From NCBI GenBank assembly GCA_030867875.1, contig JAOWCC010001634.1, forward strand, positions 4,821,877 through 4,885,876: DNA of 64,000 nucleotides, read 5' to 3'. The position numbers and the translations under genes were made by a program. The notes beneath the pieces were generated by a model. It worked only from the letters and a program-made list of their open reading frames with translations, ran no database searches and was not told the origin of the DNA. Position 1 is the stretch's first letter. Each line of letters begins with the position of its first letter. This DNA is from Actinernus sp. WN-2022 (lineage: Eukaryota > Cnidaria > Anthozoa > Actiniaria > Actinernidae). Shown one piece after another: positions 55,360-64,000 of this stretch.

Positions 55360-56236
55360 AGTGCATATGAGACCAAATTTGTTGTCATTATATAAAATCG
55401 ACTTGACATCAAGTAACTAATTGAATAGTAAAATATTTCTTAATTTGAGTGTAGCGTCTAGGAGTTATAAACTAAGGCTTATATATCGAATATCACACGG
55501 CTAATGACGTGACCGGGCAAACAGGGAATTTAATGTCATTTCATTCTCCTTGTGAATGAAACTTACTTCTGATGTAGAAACAATATTCGGTACACTAATG
55601 TACTGATACAAGCTTCAAATAACATAGACGTTTTATTATAAAAGGTCATTTATCTCTACCAGCAAGAATTAAGCAATTATTGGACGAGGTTGAGCAAAAT
55701 ATCGTGATTTGTTAGTGGCGAGCAATCCATTATTTGTCGATTCCGAAGGCAGAGGCAAATAATTGATTGCAAGACACTAACAGATCACGATATTTTGCGA
55801 TAACCGAGTCCAATCATTGTTTTATCATTCACGGCATTCAGAGCAACTTTAGTCGCTTTTTTGTGTTTTCGCTGTTTTTACTTTCTATCAAACATGCAAA
55901 GTCATTTTCCGACAGCTCAGAAAAGCGAGCCATGTTGACAAATGCAATGTTATTGCACATGAGCAGACCATTATTTGCAGCAAAACGGCTTTGTACCGTA
56001 ATGCGCATGAGCAGACCGTTATTTGCAGTCGGTTATTTGCAGATGAATCAACCAATCAGAACTAGGGATGGGAGAGAGTCGAATGATAAACACATTATTC
56101 CCTGTTTGACATCACGTCATCATCATACTGGACAAATAAACATGTATAACTCATAGACGCAACACTCAAATCAAGAACTATTTTACTATTCCACCATTTA
56201 CTTGATGTAGAATCGATTTTAATGGACTCATATGCT
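55360..56236. mobile_element. Fold-back element, family of 59.8 kb
   Basis: AGTGCATATGAG, then CATCAAGTAA, AATAGTAAAATA and GACGTGA-AAACAGGGAAT on the left (55,360-55,540) are mirrored at 56,090-56,236. The ends and the CATCAAGT-AATAGTAAAAT block match the element at 59,794-60,243. Between the arms sits a second palindrome (55,678-55,814). Confidence 0.75.
55678..55814. mobile_element. Nested palindromic MITE
   Basis: ATTGGACGAGGTTGAGCAAA and the TATCGTGATTTGTTAGTG block pair with their inverse at 55,765-55,814, with a few differences. The whole unit is about 137 bp and lies inside the larger fold-back. Confidence 0.75.
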
Positions 56237-56427
56237 TGATAAATAGGTAATAGGTATATGGCACATTTAACGTCCAGGTTACTTTATATTTTAATTTGCA
56301 GGTTAACTACATCATGATTATATGTCTGAACAGTTTGATAAATAGGTTACATGTTACGTGAGCACCCGTGTACACAGAAAGAGTACCAACTAATAAAGTG
56401 CAATAAAAATCCAACATCGTGTTATTT

Positions 56428-56562
56428 TATAAGGTATATACTTCATGGTAGTGTTTCGTTCCATATAGTCTCCCTGCATAATCATTTTCTCTACTGTTTT
56501 ACAGTATTATGCAGGGAGACTATATGGAACGAAACACTGCCATCGAGTAAATACCTTTTATA
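56428..56562. repeat. Long near-perfect hairpin
   Basis: GTGTTTCGTTCCATATAGTC plus TCCCTGCATAAT (56,451-56,482) pairs perfectly with 56,506-56,538. Outer arms of about 20 bp continue with few mismatches. The loop is about 23 nt. A short MITE or a hairpin RNA source. Confidence 0.85.
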
Positions 56563-56780
56563 ATTTCTTCCTTTAAACATGAAGTTCCGGAAAAAAGGAT
56601 AAGCCCCGCCCCCTTTTCTGTGCAAATTTCGAAGAAAACAAATGGCGAACAACGGCTGTGCCAAAGTAGAGAAGACAGAAGCTTATCATATTAAGGCCAT
56701 GCCAATAAAATGTTTCGCTTACCATCGCCCGACCGACCCAATTGTTTTGGAAAAGTAAAAAAAAAAAAGATTGAAGAATA
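56563..56780. other. Nothing recognised
   Basis: Short intergenic stretch with an A-run at 56,757-56,769. Confidence 0.4.
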
Positions 56781-58390
56781 ATTTCATAACCACACCTCTT
56801 TTCCGAGCTCTCTACGGTTTAGTTTGCATGACCTACCTACCTAAGATAAAATCAATCAAGCAACTGTTACTGGAGAACAACTGGAAATTATGGGAAGTAA
56901 TATTAACTGCCTATTCTATGCCGATGATCTTATTGTCATGGCAAAAGGCAATACTCAACTACAAAATGATCTCCACCAAGTAGAACTGTTCTCAAATGAA
57001 AATGTATAATGACAGTTAATTTAGAGAAACCAAAGTAAATAATGGTGTTCAACAACGCTGGCAGATCAATGAACATGCAATTACCAGTTTACGTACCAAG
57101 GTAAAGAGATCGAAAATGTATCGTCCTACAAATACCTTGGCATAATGCTCAGTGCGGTTGGTTGAAATGAAAAACTAAAAAAAAAGATATAAAAATTGAA
57201 AAAAAAGATAAAAAAGTTGAACTAAAAAAGATAGCACTCATGCAAGGCACTATTTAAAATGAAATTGTATAGGAGAAAACTTCAGAACTAATGTAATGTT
57301 AGCCTTACACCTTTTTGACTGTCTTATCAAACCAATTCTGCTCTACGGCAGCAAAGTTTGGGGAACTGAGCCAGCCAAATCAATGGAAAGACCCGATAGA
57401 AATCGTACACAATAAATTATGTAAGCTGTTATTAGGAGTGAATAAAAGCGCTACCAACATCGCCTGTAGAGCAGAATTCATTTGGGTAGATTTCCATTAA
57501 AAGTAGAGACAAAGGTAAGATCCCTTAAATGCTGGTTTAAATTACTTAATCCAGAAGCGAGTACCTTATCACGCGACACATATCTAGACTGTATCAACTC
57601 GAACAACAAGACCGACTGGTACCAGAATAGTAAGAAAAATCTCTTTGAAATAAGACTATAAAACCTGTTGGCGATTCAGCCCGATCAACCCTATGAACAC
57701 TATTTAGAACTCATAAAACAGATTAGAAGATATTGAATACCAGTCTTGGTTGAGCGCAATCCACGACGACGACAGGAAAGATAAAGAACAAAGTAATAAG
57801 CTACGCACTTACCGCAAGTTTAAAATTAATTACAAGCTTGAATCATATCTCTTGAACGTTCACAGCATTGACCATATAATTGCCTTTACTCGTCTCAGAA
57901 TAAGTAATCACTGTCTTGAAATTGAGAGAGGGAGACATGAAAAACCATACCGCAAAGTAAAAGACAGAATTTGTGCGCAGTGTCTGAAAGAAACTGGAGA
58001 CGAATTCCACTTTGCAATCAGATGCCCTATATAGCCTGCAATGCAGGCATTTCTAGTGGTTTTCCACGCTTTCGTGGACGTTTTCCGCTCGCGAATGAAT
58101 TTCAGATGAGTAGGAATGGAGCGAGGACGAAAAAGCGAGAGAAGGGGGAGGGGAAAAGGGGAAAAAACTTCCTTTTTGTCATCGCGCCATTCTTTCCTCG
58201 TCCATTGCGGTTTCCCAAATAAAACGCCTGTCAGGCTATCAGATGCCCAGTTTAGATCAATTTATGACTCCCTGAGGAACACCATCATCAATGTTGTAAA
58301 CAGTAAGCTAAAATACAACAATACAACATATTACAACGATCACATTCTTTTTAACGTTAATGAATCTACCTCCAGCAATACAAAAAGAAG
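56781..58390 (+). pseudogene. Degraded LINE RT with C-terminal Cys motif
   Basis: Across many frameshifts: NINCLFYADDLIVMAKGNTQ near 56,905 (catalytic pair), VSSYKYLGIML near 57,121, KPILLYGSKVWG near 57,325, then DRKDKEQSNKLRTYRKFKIN and HIIAFTRLRISNH. A C-x2-C...H-x-C-like motif (RICAQCLKETGDEFHFAIRC) lies near 57,965-58,025. This C-terminal zinc motif and the RT blocks mark a LINE ORF2. It is interrupted by the MITE at 58,028-58,237 and continues with SIYDSLRNTIINVVN after it. Confidence 0.8.
58028..58237. mobile_element. 210-bp MITE with 11-bp target duplication
   Basis: ATCAGATGCCC stands on both sides (58,017-58,027 and 58,238-58,248). The element starts TATATAGCCTGCAATGCAGG and ends GCCTGTCAGGCT, short palindromic ends. 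The inside is purine-rich and non-coding. The duplication length is near that of Mutator-like elements. Confidence 0.8.
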
Positions 58391-58970
58391 TATCAAAGCA
58401 CTTTCATAAATGTTTTAAATTAAGTAACGAATAAGCGAAACCTATTCCAGGTATAGTCCTCAATGTTTCGTTCGTCAATGCCATTGGTACAATGATCTAT
58501 TTTTTCAAATCTAATTGGTCTATGTATATACAGAGATAGTTATTAGCTTTCTTGGATATCAAGACCAATGTACAAAAATGTATAAGGTGCTAATGAAAGA
58601 ATGTATGTATGTATGTGCCGCGGGATAGGGTATGATTTTCGAGGGTCTCAAATTCTGTATTATCATCCTTAAGCAAGAGCCCATCTGGGCTTTATTTCAC
58701 TCGGGCCACATGAGATTGAAGATGAAATACACTTTCATTTGAAATCCTCTTAGTAATAACCAAAGGGAAGAATTATTAGCTGAATTTTGCAGTCTTTAGG
58801 AGTGGCCGGTAGCGCGGTGACTTTCATTCTCTGCTCCCCTAGTATATATGTAATTTAATATTTTTGTTTTTTTCGTATGTTGACCTTTTAATTTAAACAC
58901 TACTTATTCGTTTAACACACTGCATTTGAGCAGGCATATATTCATTGTTTTGAACCCGAGAATTAACCGT
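58391..58970. other. Intergenic with one GATAGGGTA motif
   Basis: GCCGCGGGATAGGGTATGAT at about 58,617 resembles the repeat at 30.8 kb. A short ATGT microsatellite precedes it. No gene. Confidence 0.5.
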
Positions 58971-58971
58971 A

Positions 58972-59760
58972 CTACCGTACTTCATGGTCCCTTTCTTTAG
59001 TAGTGGGTTGTCGGTCAGGTGATTGTAAACTCTCGTCATTTAGCACAGAAAATGTATTCTGATGAATAGGGATCGGGTTGTCATGTAAGAAAGATGGCTC
59101 TTGAACAAACTGATAAGCTTCAGTAGGTTGGGTAGTCTCGTAACACTGGAGACCTTGGTCTTTCATAGTCTTATTTTTTGTATTCTTGATATTTTTTTTA
59201 AAGTTTGAAAGTCTGATCTCAGCTTTATATATCCGCTTTCAACTCGCCATTTTCAACTTCTAGATCAATAATATATTCATGATGACAGCATCTTGATTTC
59301 GGTCTTGTATATATTATTTTGCTGCACTAATTTATCTTCCAAATGACTGAGTTTGGTTTCTTGATTCGTGTTTTGATGTGACGAGAGTAAGAATTCATTA
59401 CGCATATTAGTTAGGTCAGCCTCCATGTTACAAATCAAGGTCGTTAAAGCAGCGAGAGAGTTCTTATTGCGGGCTAACAACCTCGTGAAGAATCTAAAGA
59501 ATTCCGTCTCTTCCGGTTTGAATTTGACTCATGTGTATGTTGCTTTTGGAGTTTCAAGGATATGTTGATCCAAAACTACAGGCTCTTGGGGTTTTTCATT
59601 GACTTGTGAACTTGCAGGCTCTGTAATTTGTTTTGTTTTCTTAGTATAACATAAAGTGTTGAACATGTTCATGTTCTCAAGCATGTCGCGCGTGACCTCT
59701 GTTTCTTCATTCATTAAGTTCTCTACTTTCATCTGTAATCTGGGAAACTCAATCTTTGCC
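58972..59760 (-). pseudogene. Relic gene, coiled-coil-like, unknown
   Basis: Three minus-strand open pieces (59,732-59,529; 59,480-59,277; 59,166-58,972) in consecutive order look like one broken frame: LMNEETEVTRDMLENMNMFN, then LTTLICNMEADLTNMRNEFL with heptad-like spacing, then a Pro/Gln-rich tail. Hydrophilic coiled-coil composition suits a LINE ORF1-type or scaffold protein, but I cannot assign a family. Confidence 0.35.
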
Positions 59761-59793
59761 CATGCCTTGGCACATAACTATTCCTGTTGTTAA

Positions 59794-60243
59794 AGTGCCT
59801 ATGAAGCTTATTTTTTTATTTTAGATATCAATTCTACATCAAGTGAATAGTAAAATGGTACAATATATCTTGCTTTGAATGCTGTGCCGCTGAGTTAAAG
59901 AGGTTTTAATATCCAAAATGCTAATTACATGACGTCAGGGGAGGCATCAATTATTATACAAAATTTGTTGTTACAATTAAACACATTTTTTAAATTATCA
60001 GTGTTATACCCATGGTTGAAATAAAATGTTAGATTTTTTTTCCTATATCAGTAGAAACGCCCATTCACAACCACTAAGAAATTATTGCAGATGCCTCCCC
60101 GACGTCATGTAATTAGCATTTTGGATATTAAAACCTCTTTAACTCAGCGGCACAGCATTCAAAGCAAGATATATTGTACCATTTTACTATTCACTTGATG
60201 TAGAATTGATATCTAAAATAAAAAAATTAGCTTCATAGGCACT
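59794..60243. mobile_element. Fold-back with 160-bp near-perfect arms and TAA duplication
   Basis: Both ends read AGTGCCTATGAAGCT inward. The arms continue through ATATCAATTCTACATCAAGT, AATAGTAAAATGGTACAATA and TAATTACATGACGTC with very few differences (59,794-59,955 and 60,083-60,243). TAA flanks both ends (59,791-59,793 and 60,244-60,246), as for PIF/Harbinger-type insertions. Confidence 0.88.
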
Positions 60244-60246
60244 TAA

Positions 60247-61201
60247 TACTCTGATCCAACTTACGGTAAATTTAAATCTCTGACAGTTTTTAAGAGACTC
60301 ATAATATTGGTCTTGAAGTGCCTTCACCCAAATAAGATGTTCTCCTCGGATGTTTTAAATGCAGCACAGCGAGCCGTGGCTTATAGACTCCAATATCTAT
60401 TTCTTCGAATTTTAGTTTCCGGATCCTGGCCCGTTCACTGGCTTCAGCTCTTCGTACGTGTCGTATATAAAATCACTGGCCATCTGGGTAAAAAACGCGG
60501 TCCTTCGGCTCCGACAATAGCGCCAGTTGAAATATCCTGAGCCTGTTGAAGGCTTTCGCACGAGTGAAGTTAAATAAAACATTAAACTGGCTTACATTTG
60601 AGAGATTAGAGAGAAAGTTGCTCGCGGGTCCTCCGCCATCTTGCTTTACTGTATTAAATTATGTAAATAAATTAACCTGGCGATTGTTGCGTGACCAGCA
60701 CAGTGCAATGTGATTGGTGTGAATTTGACCTTTAACGCAAGCGCAGAAATCTTGCTACACGGAATAAAAAAATAAAAATAACGACTTGCATTTTAAGACT
60801 CGGTGGGCAGCCCGAGTAATAAAATATCCGATCCTTAAACAGGGTACGGTTTTTTATTCCCCTAGCTAACTCTTGATAAGCAATATCGTGCATTTGCTCA
60901 ACGCCCGCTAAACGAAACAAACTTCAATAAAGGTAAAGCATTTCACAGACTGAGAGAAATAAAAACGATCTGTTCAATAAATGCTGAGTATTCACTTGTC
61001 CCTTAAATAGGGTCTCATATTTTAGTTTCAAGCCTTGGAAAGAGTACCCATTTTACGATTTTCACCTTAAACTAGGGTCAGGGTTTTGATATCTCTGCGA
61101 CTACCATAACACACGTCCCCGTCTGAATGTCTTTTGTTTTCCTTTTCCTACCTGAGCACGAAATTCCAACCGCTACTACAGCAGGTCTATCCGAATACCC
61201 A
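60247..61201. other. Intergenic with AGGGTA-like repeats
   Basis: AACAGGGTACGG, AAATAGGGTCTC and CTAGGGTCAGGGTTTT (60,838-61,090) loosely match the 30.8-kb repeat family. A minus-strand segment near 60,334-60,266 ends ACC/GTAAGTTGG, a donor-like site, after WVKALQDQYYESLKN-like codons. Not enough to call a gene. Confidence 0.4.
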
Positions 61202-61354
61202 CTTTCGATATATTTTCCACTTGTCACGTACAAAGGATTCAATATGAGGCTGTGTCACTATAGTTATATTCTCTTATAGAATAGAGTAAATTTAATTTAT
61301 CACCGAGCCTCTTATTGAATCCTTTGTACGTGACAAGTGAAGCATTTATCGAAA
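61202..61354. mobile_element. Fold-back MITE, about 50-bp arms
   Basis: CACTTGTCACGTACAAAGGA plus TTCAATATGAGGCT on the left is mirrored at 61,308-61,354. The outer part CTTTCGATA is shared as well. Spacer about 55 bp. Confidence 0.85.
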
Positions 61355-61749
61355 GCGTGTATACATGAAAGGGGGGGTGGAGGGGGTGATCCTAGCATCA
61401 GGGCTATCTTCATTGTATTGTTATCCCTCATATCGATGCTGCTGGTCCTAGCACAAGGGTCAACCTCCCTTCGTGTAATTAGGCCCTAAGGTAAGAACGT
61501 GAACGAAAAAAAGAGCAAGAAAAAGAACAAGAACAAGATGAGCAAAGAATGCAAGTGGAAGAAAGGAAAGAGAGCACTCTACAAGAACTTATCAGGAATC
61601 GTCCAACGCATCTTTAGTACGTTTTCCAGCTTGAAGACAAAGTAAACAGACAATTTATTTCACGTTTACCCAGCACACTGGGGTAGTTTATTATTTGTCC
61701 GTGTTGGCATTAAAGGGGCTGTGTCACGGTACCTTTCAACAGCCCGGGC

Positions 61750-61853
61750 TGGCCCCTAAGTGAACAATCTGCACCGTAAAAATAGTAGTTGGTAAGTGGT
61801 CGGTAGGTGGTCGGCCGACCACTGTTTTACGGTACAGTTTGTTCACTTTAGCC
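61750..61853. mobile_element. MITE with GTGAACAATCTGCACCG termini, copy 2
   Basis: Same terminus and GTGGTCGGTA repeats as 47,884-48,032 but only about 104 bp. The right arm differs by two bases. Confidence 0.85.
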
Positions 61854-63450
61854 GGACCGGACAATTTTTTTTCAGTGATTTGCATATGAACCTGACGGAC
61901 CTCGCGCACATATGGGACTATTAAAGTCAAAGCAAATATGCAAAAATGAATAACAAACTCTGTATAGACGACGTACATGTGTAATCTCCAAGTCAAATAT
62001 TACGTATCATTTCAATCAAGCATTGAGGGAGGAGACTTTAAAGCGCTGATGAGCCCCAGCCAGAACTCGTTGATTTGGGTGCAGTAGTGTCTTGTTCAAC
62101 CATTGGGGGCACTTTATGGTCGTAATATCGCTTTAAGATGCATTACAAATCCTTGAAATTATGTCATTACCATCAAATTATGCAAATGATTTGAACATGA
62201 AGTGAGTCATAACATTGCGAGTGTTTATTTGTTCAGTTGTGTTTCAGGCGTCAGACATTTGATCCTTGCAATCTTATTGAAATATCTTTCAATATTAAGT
62301 GGAGCTGAGACACAAAAAGAGGAAAATGAACTAGAATTGGCTTTTGACAGACCTGATACCTAAATAAACGAAAACGGCAGATGGTAATAATTTTGCTTCC
62401 TGTGTCGGTCATTCTGTTTCCCACTTTGACTTTGACTGGCTAGGACTCATATGCAATTTGAGTATTTGTAGCCAATTAAAAGCCACCAATCGTACATTGA
62501 TTCCACACATACGCAACACCATGACATAGCCTCTTTACTAGAACCTATAAACTTATATGCAGACTAATTTACAGTCATTTTTCCTATGTAAAAGTACGAA
62601 ATAAAATTACTTTTAGTACAGTAACGCATTTATAAACTCAAGAAAATGTGTTATTAAAAAACACTAAACTGCCCCTTTGCTTCAGAGAATGCAGCTAACC
62701 CGTAGTGTACCTTGTAGTGAGACTACTGACCCGGGGCCACTTAGACAACGAGAACGAAACACATTGCTAATTAAACGAAAATAAAGCATTCCAAAGTATA
62801 AACCCTAGCACATCCAGGCGAGTTCCTTCATTCGAAAGACTTCAGAACTAATCGACGGCAAATTAGCCTTTGACCAGATCGAAGCTCGAGCAAAACGAAA
62901 TGCGTTGGTCTTTTAATTGACACTAATTGATACAAGTAAGGGCCAGGCTTCCATTTATTAGAGTAGGGGGAGGGGTAGGTAAGGTTGTGTGTGGGGGGTT
63001 TATGTTGTTTCGAGAAGCTTGGCAGAGGTGAGTTTGAAACTTATGTGGGGGGGGGGGGGGGGGGGGTATTTAGTACTACTAAAGTTGAAGACGCAAGTGT
63101 GTCACTTTACACACGTTTTAATAGCATGAATTAAAGCTTTGCTCATTTCAACTCACTAAAGAGGCATGCTGGAGTAGAATGATGGTGGTAGTAATGGAAA
63201 GAAAGGGGGTTTACAAATGTCAGAAGAAGGTGGGGGGGGGTTGTGAAATGTTTTAAGTATCATGGAGAGGGGATATTTTGAGCACACACCGAGCACTTTT
63301 TGCCCCCCCCCCCCACCCCTCCTGCTCTAATAACTCAAAGCCCCCTAACCGTATTAAAGTGAGAATGCTTTGTTTTCTGCCATGTGATTGGTTCTCGTTG
63401 TGTAAGTGGTTACAGTACTCACACAGTAATCCGTAGTATAACCTAATCGA
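61854..63450. other. Long stretch without supported genes
   Basis: No gene recognised. G-runs at 62,967-63,000, about 63,047-63,067 and 63,231-63,240, and a C-run at about 63,304-63,315. Confidence 0.45.
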
Positions 63451-63678
63451 TAATTAGTTGATTATACCAGTATTAACAAATCCTGTCATCTCTACTGTTA
63501 CCCAATATAAATCAAACGCTGATAGACGCATCAGTATATATAGCTCAGTATCTCAAAGAATGAATCCTTTGGAAAGAACTCAGTCATGCAAAAGGGTCAT
63601 TATTGGGTGCATTTCAAAGGCACTGAACAAACTCGTGGTCAAATACCATCACTTGTCTTATAATATGAACATCTAGAT

Positions 63679-63893
63679 TTGTTTGTATCAACTGGGAATG
63701 GTCTCAGTAACCGCGTGTATAAGCTATCAGCTACAATTCTATTGTTGTTATTGGTTTTCCTTGTCTCAACATACTCGCACGGGCCTGTTGCAGGATACGA
63801 TCACGAAGTTGTACTGGGCGGCAACACAATACATGTCTGCATTTATTCAAAGGCCTTGTACGAGATCGGTAGTGGTATTAGCAAAACCTGTTT
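63679..63893 (+). CDS. Possible exon with hydrophobic leader, unknown
   Basis: An open frame encodes SATILLLLLVFLVSTYSHGP, a signal-peptide or membrane-like segment, then a short polar part with two Cys residues. It ends at TGTTT/GTAAGT, a consensus donor at 63,894. There is no in-frame ATG, so an upstream exon would be required. The gene would extend past the window. Confidence 0.35.
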
Positions 63894-64000
63894 GTAAGTG
63901 TTATTTTCTACCTCCAATCGATTGTCGATCTTTCTAAAAACAGCGTTTTGAAGTTCGATTGCCGTCACGAGCGCAATTCATTCGTTATTAATGTGATTTA

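Noticed and set aside
61500..61640. Lys/Glu-rich short frames
   Set aside because: Purine-rich tract open in several frames; no start, no conserved features.

Overview
The window looks like repeat-dense, AT-rich nuclear DNA from an invertebrate animal. I favour a cnidarian, probably an anthozoan (coral or sea anemone). The evidence is the mix of CR1/L2-like, Tx1-like and Penelope-like retroelements, the THAP/YqaJ and PHD/MULE transposons, PIF/Harbinger and Academ-like elements, tRNA-derived SINEs and very many fold-back elements, together with spliceosomal introns and the absence of operons. I have no species-level evidence. Almost everything recognisable is mobile DNA; only the gene at 54,200-55,165 looks like an intact non-transposon gene.

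Layout. 0-5 kb: nested CR1/L2-type LINE relics. 5-13 kb: fold-back MITEs, two SINE copies, a tRNA-like repeat and small RT relics. 13.5-23.4 kb: one large ISL2EU-like DNA transposon with matching terminal inverted repeats (TIRs) and two convergent genes, a THAP-DDE transposase (+) and a YqaJ nuclease-PHD-PHD-Ulp1 protease protein (-). Both genes were later broken by related Mutator-like (MULE) insertions. 24-25.4 kb: a LINE tail and short repeats. 25.6-32.2 kb: a complete-looking Academ-like transposon of about 6.6 kb. It has TIRs of about 170 bp and one four-exon gene coding for Cys-rich domains, a probable DDE core, a FEN1/XPG-type nuclease and a CXC domain; the gene carries one nonsense codon and one frameshift. 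33-39.5 kb: a SINE tail, a fold-back with tandem-repeat arms, a decayed gene of unknown identity, a LINE 3' end, fold-backs and a Penelope-like RT. 39.8-42.3 kb: a Harbinger relic with a transposase fragment, a two-MADF partner gene and one terminus. 43-48.5 kb: a tRNA-Glu-like gene with a Thr anticodon, a Tx1/L1-type LINE, MITEs and a truncated LINE. 48.7-53.7 kb: fold-backs and a nearly open LINE with two stop codons. 54-55 kb: a GC-richer, intronless secreted/membrane protein with a Hint-like domain. 55-64 kb: several fold-back families, a degraded LINE cut by a MITE with an 11-bp duplication, relic ORFs and G/C tracts.

How the parts relate. The transposon genes come in functional sets: transposase plus YqaJ/PHD/Ulp1 in ISL2EU, transposase plus MADF in Harbinger, and a single multidomain transposase in Academ. 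The MULE inside the THAP gene carries only the C-terminal transposase exon, and the MULE inside the YqaJ gene carries only the promoter and first zinc-finger exon. Together they outline one MULE family whose subterminal sequence has expanded into tandem arrays. All readings are by eye; no searches were run.
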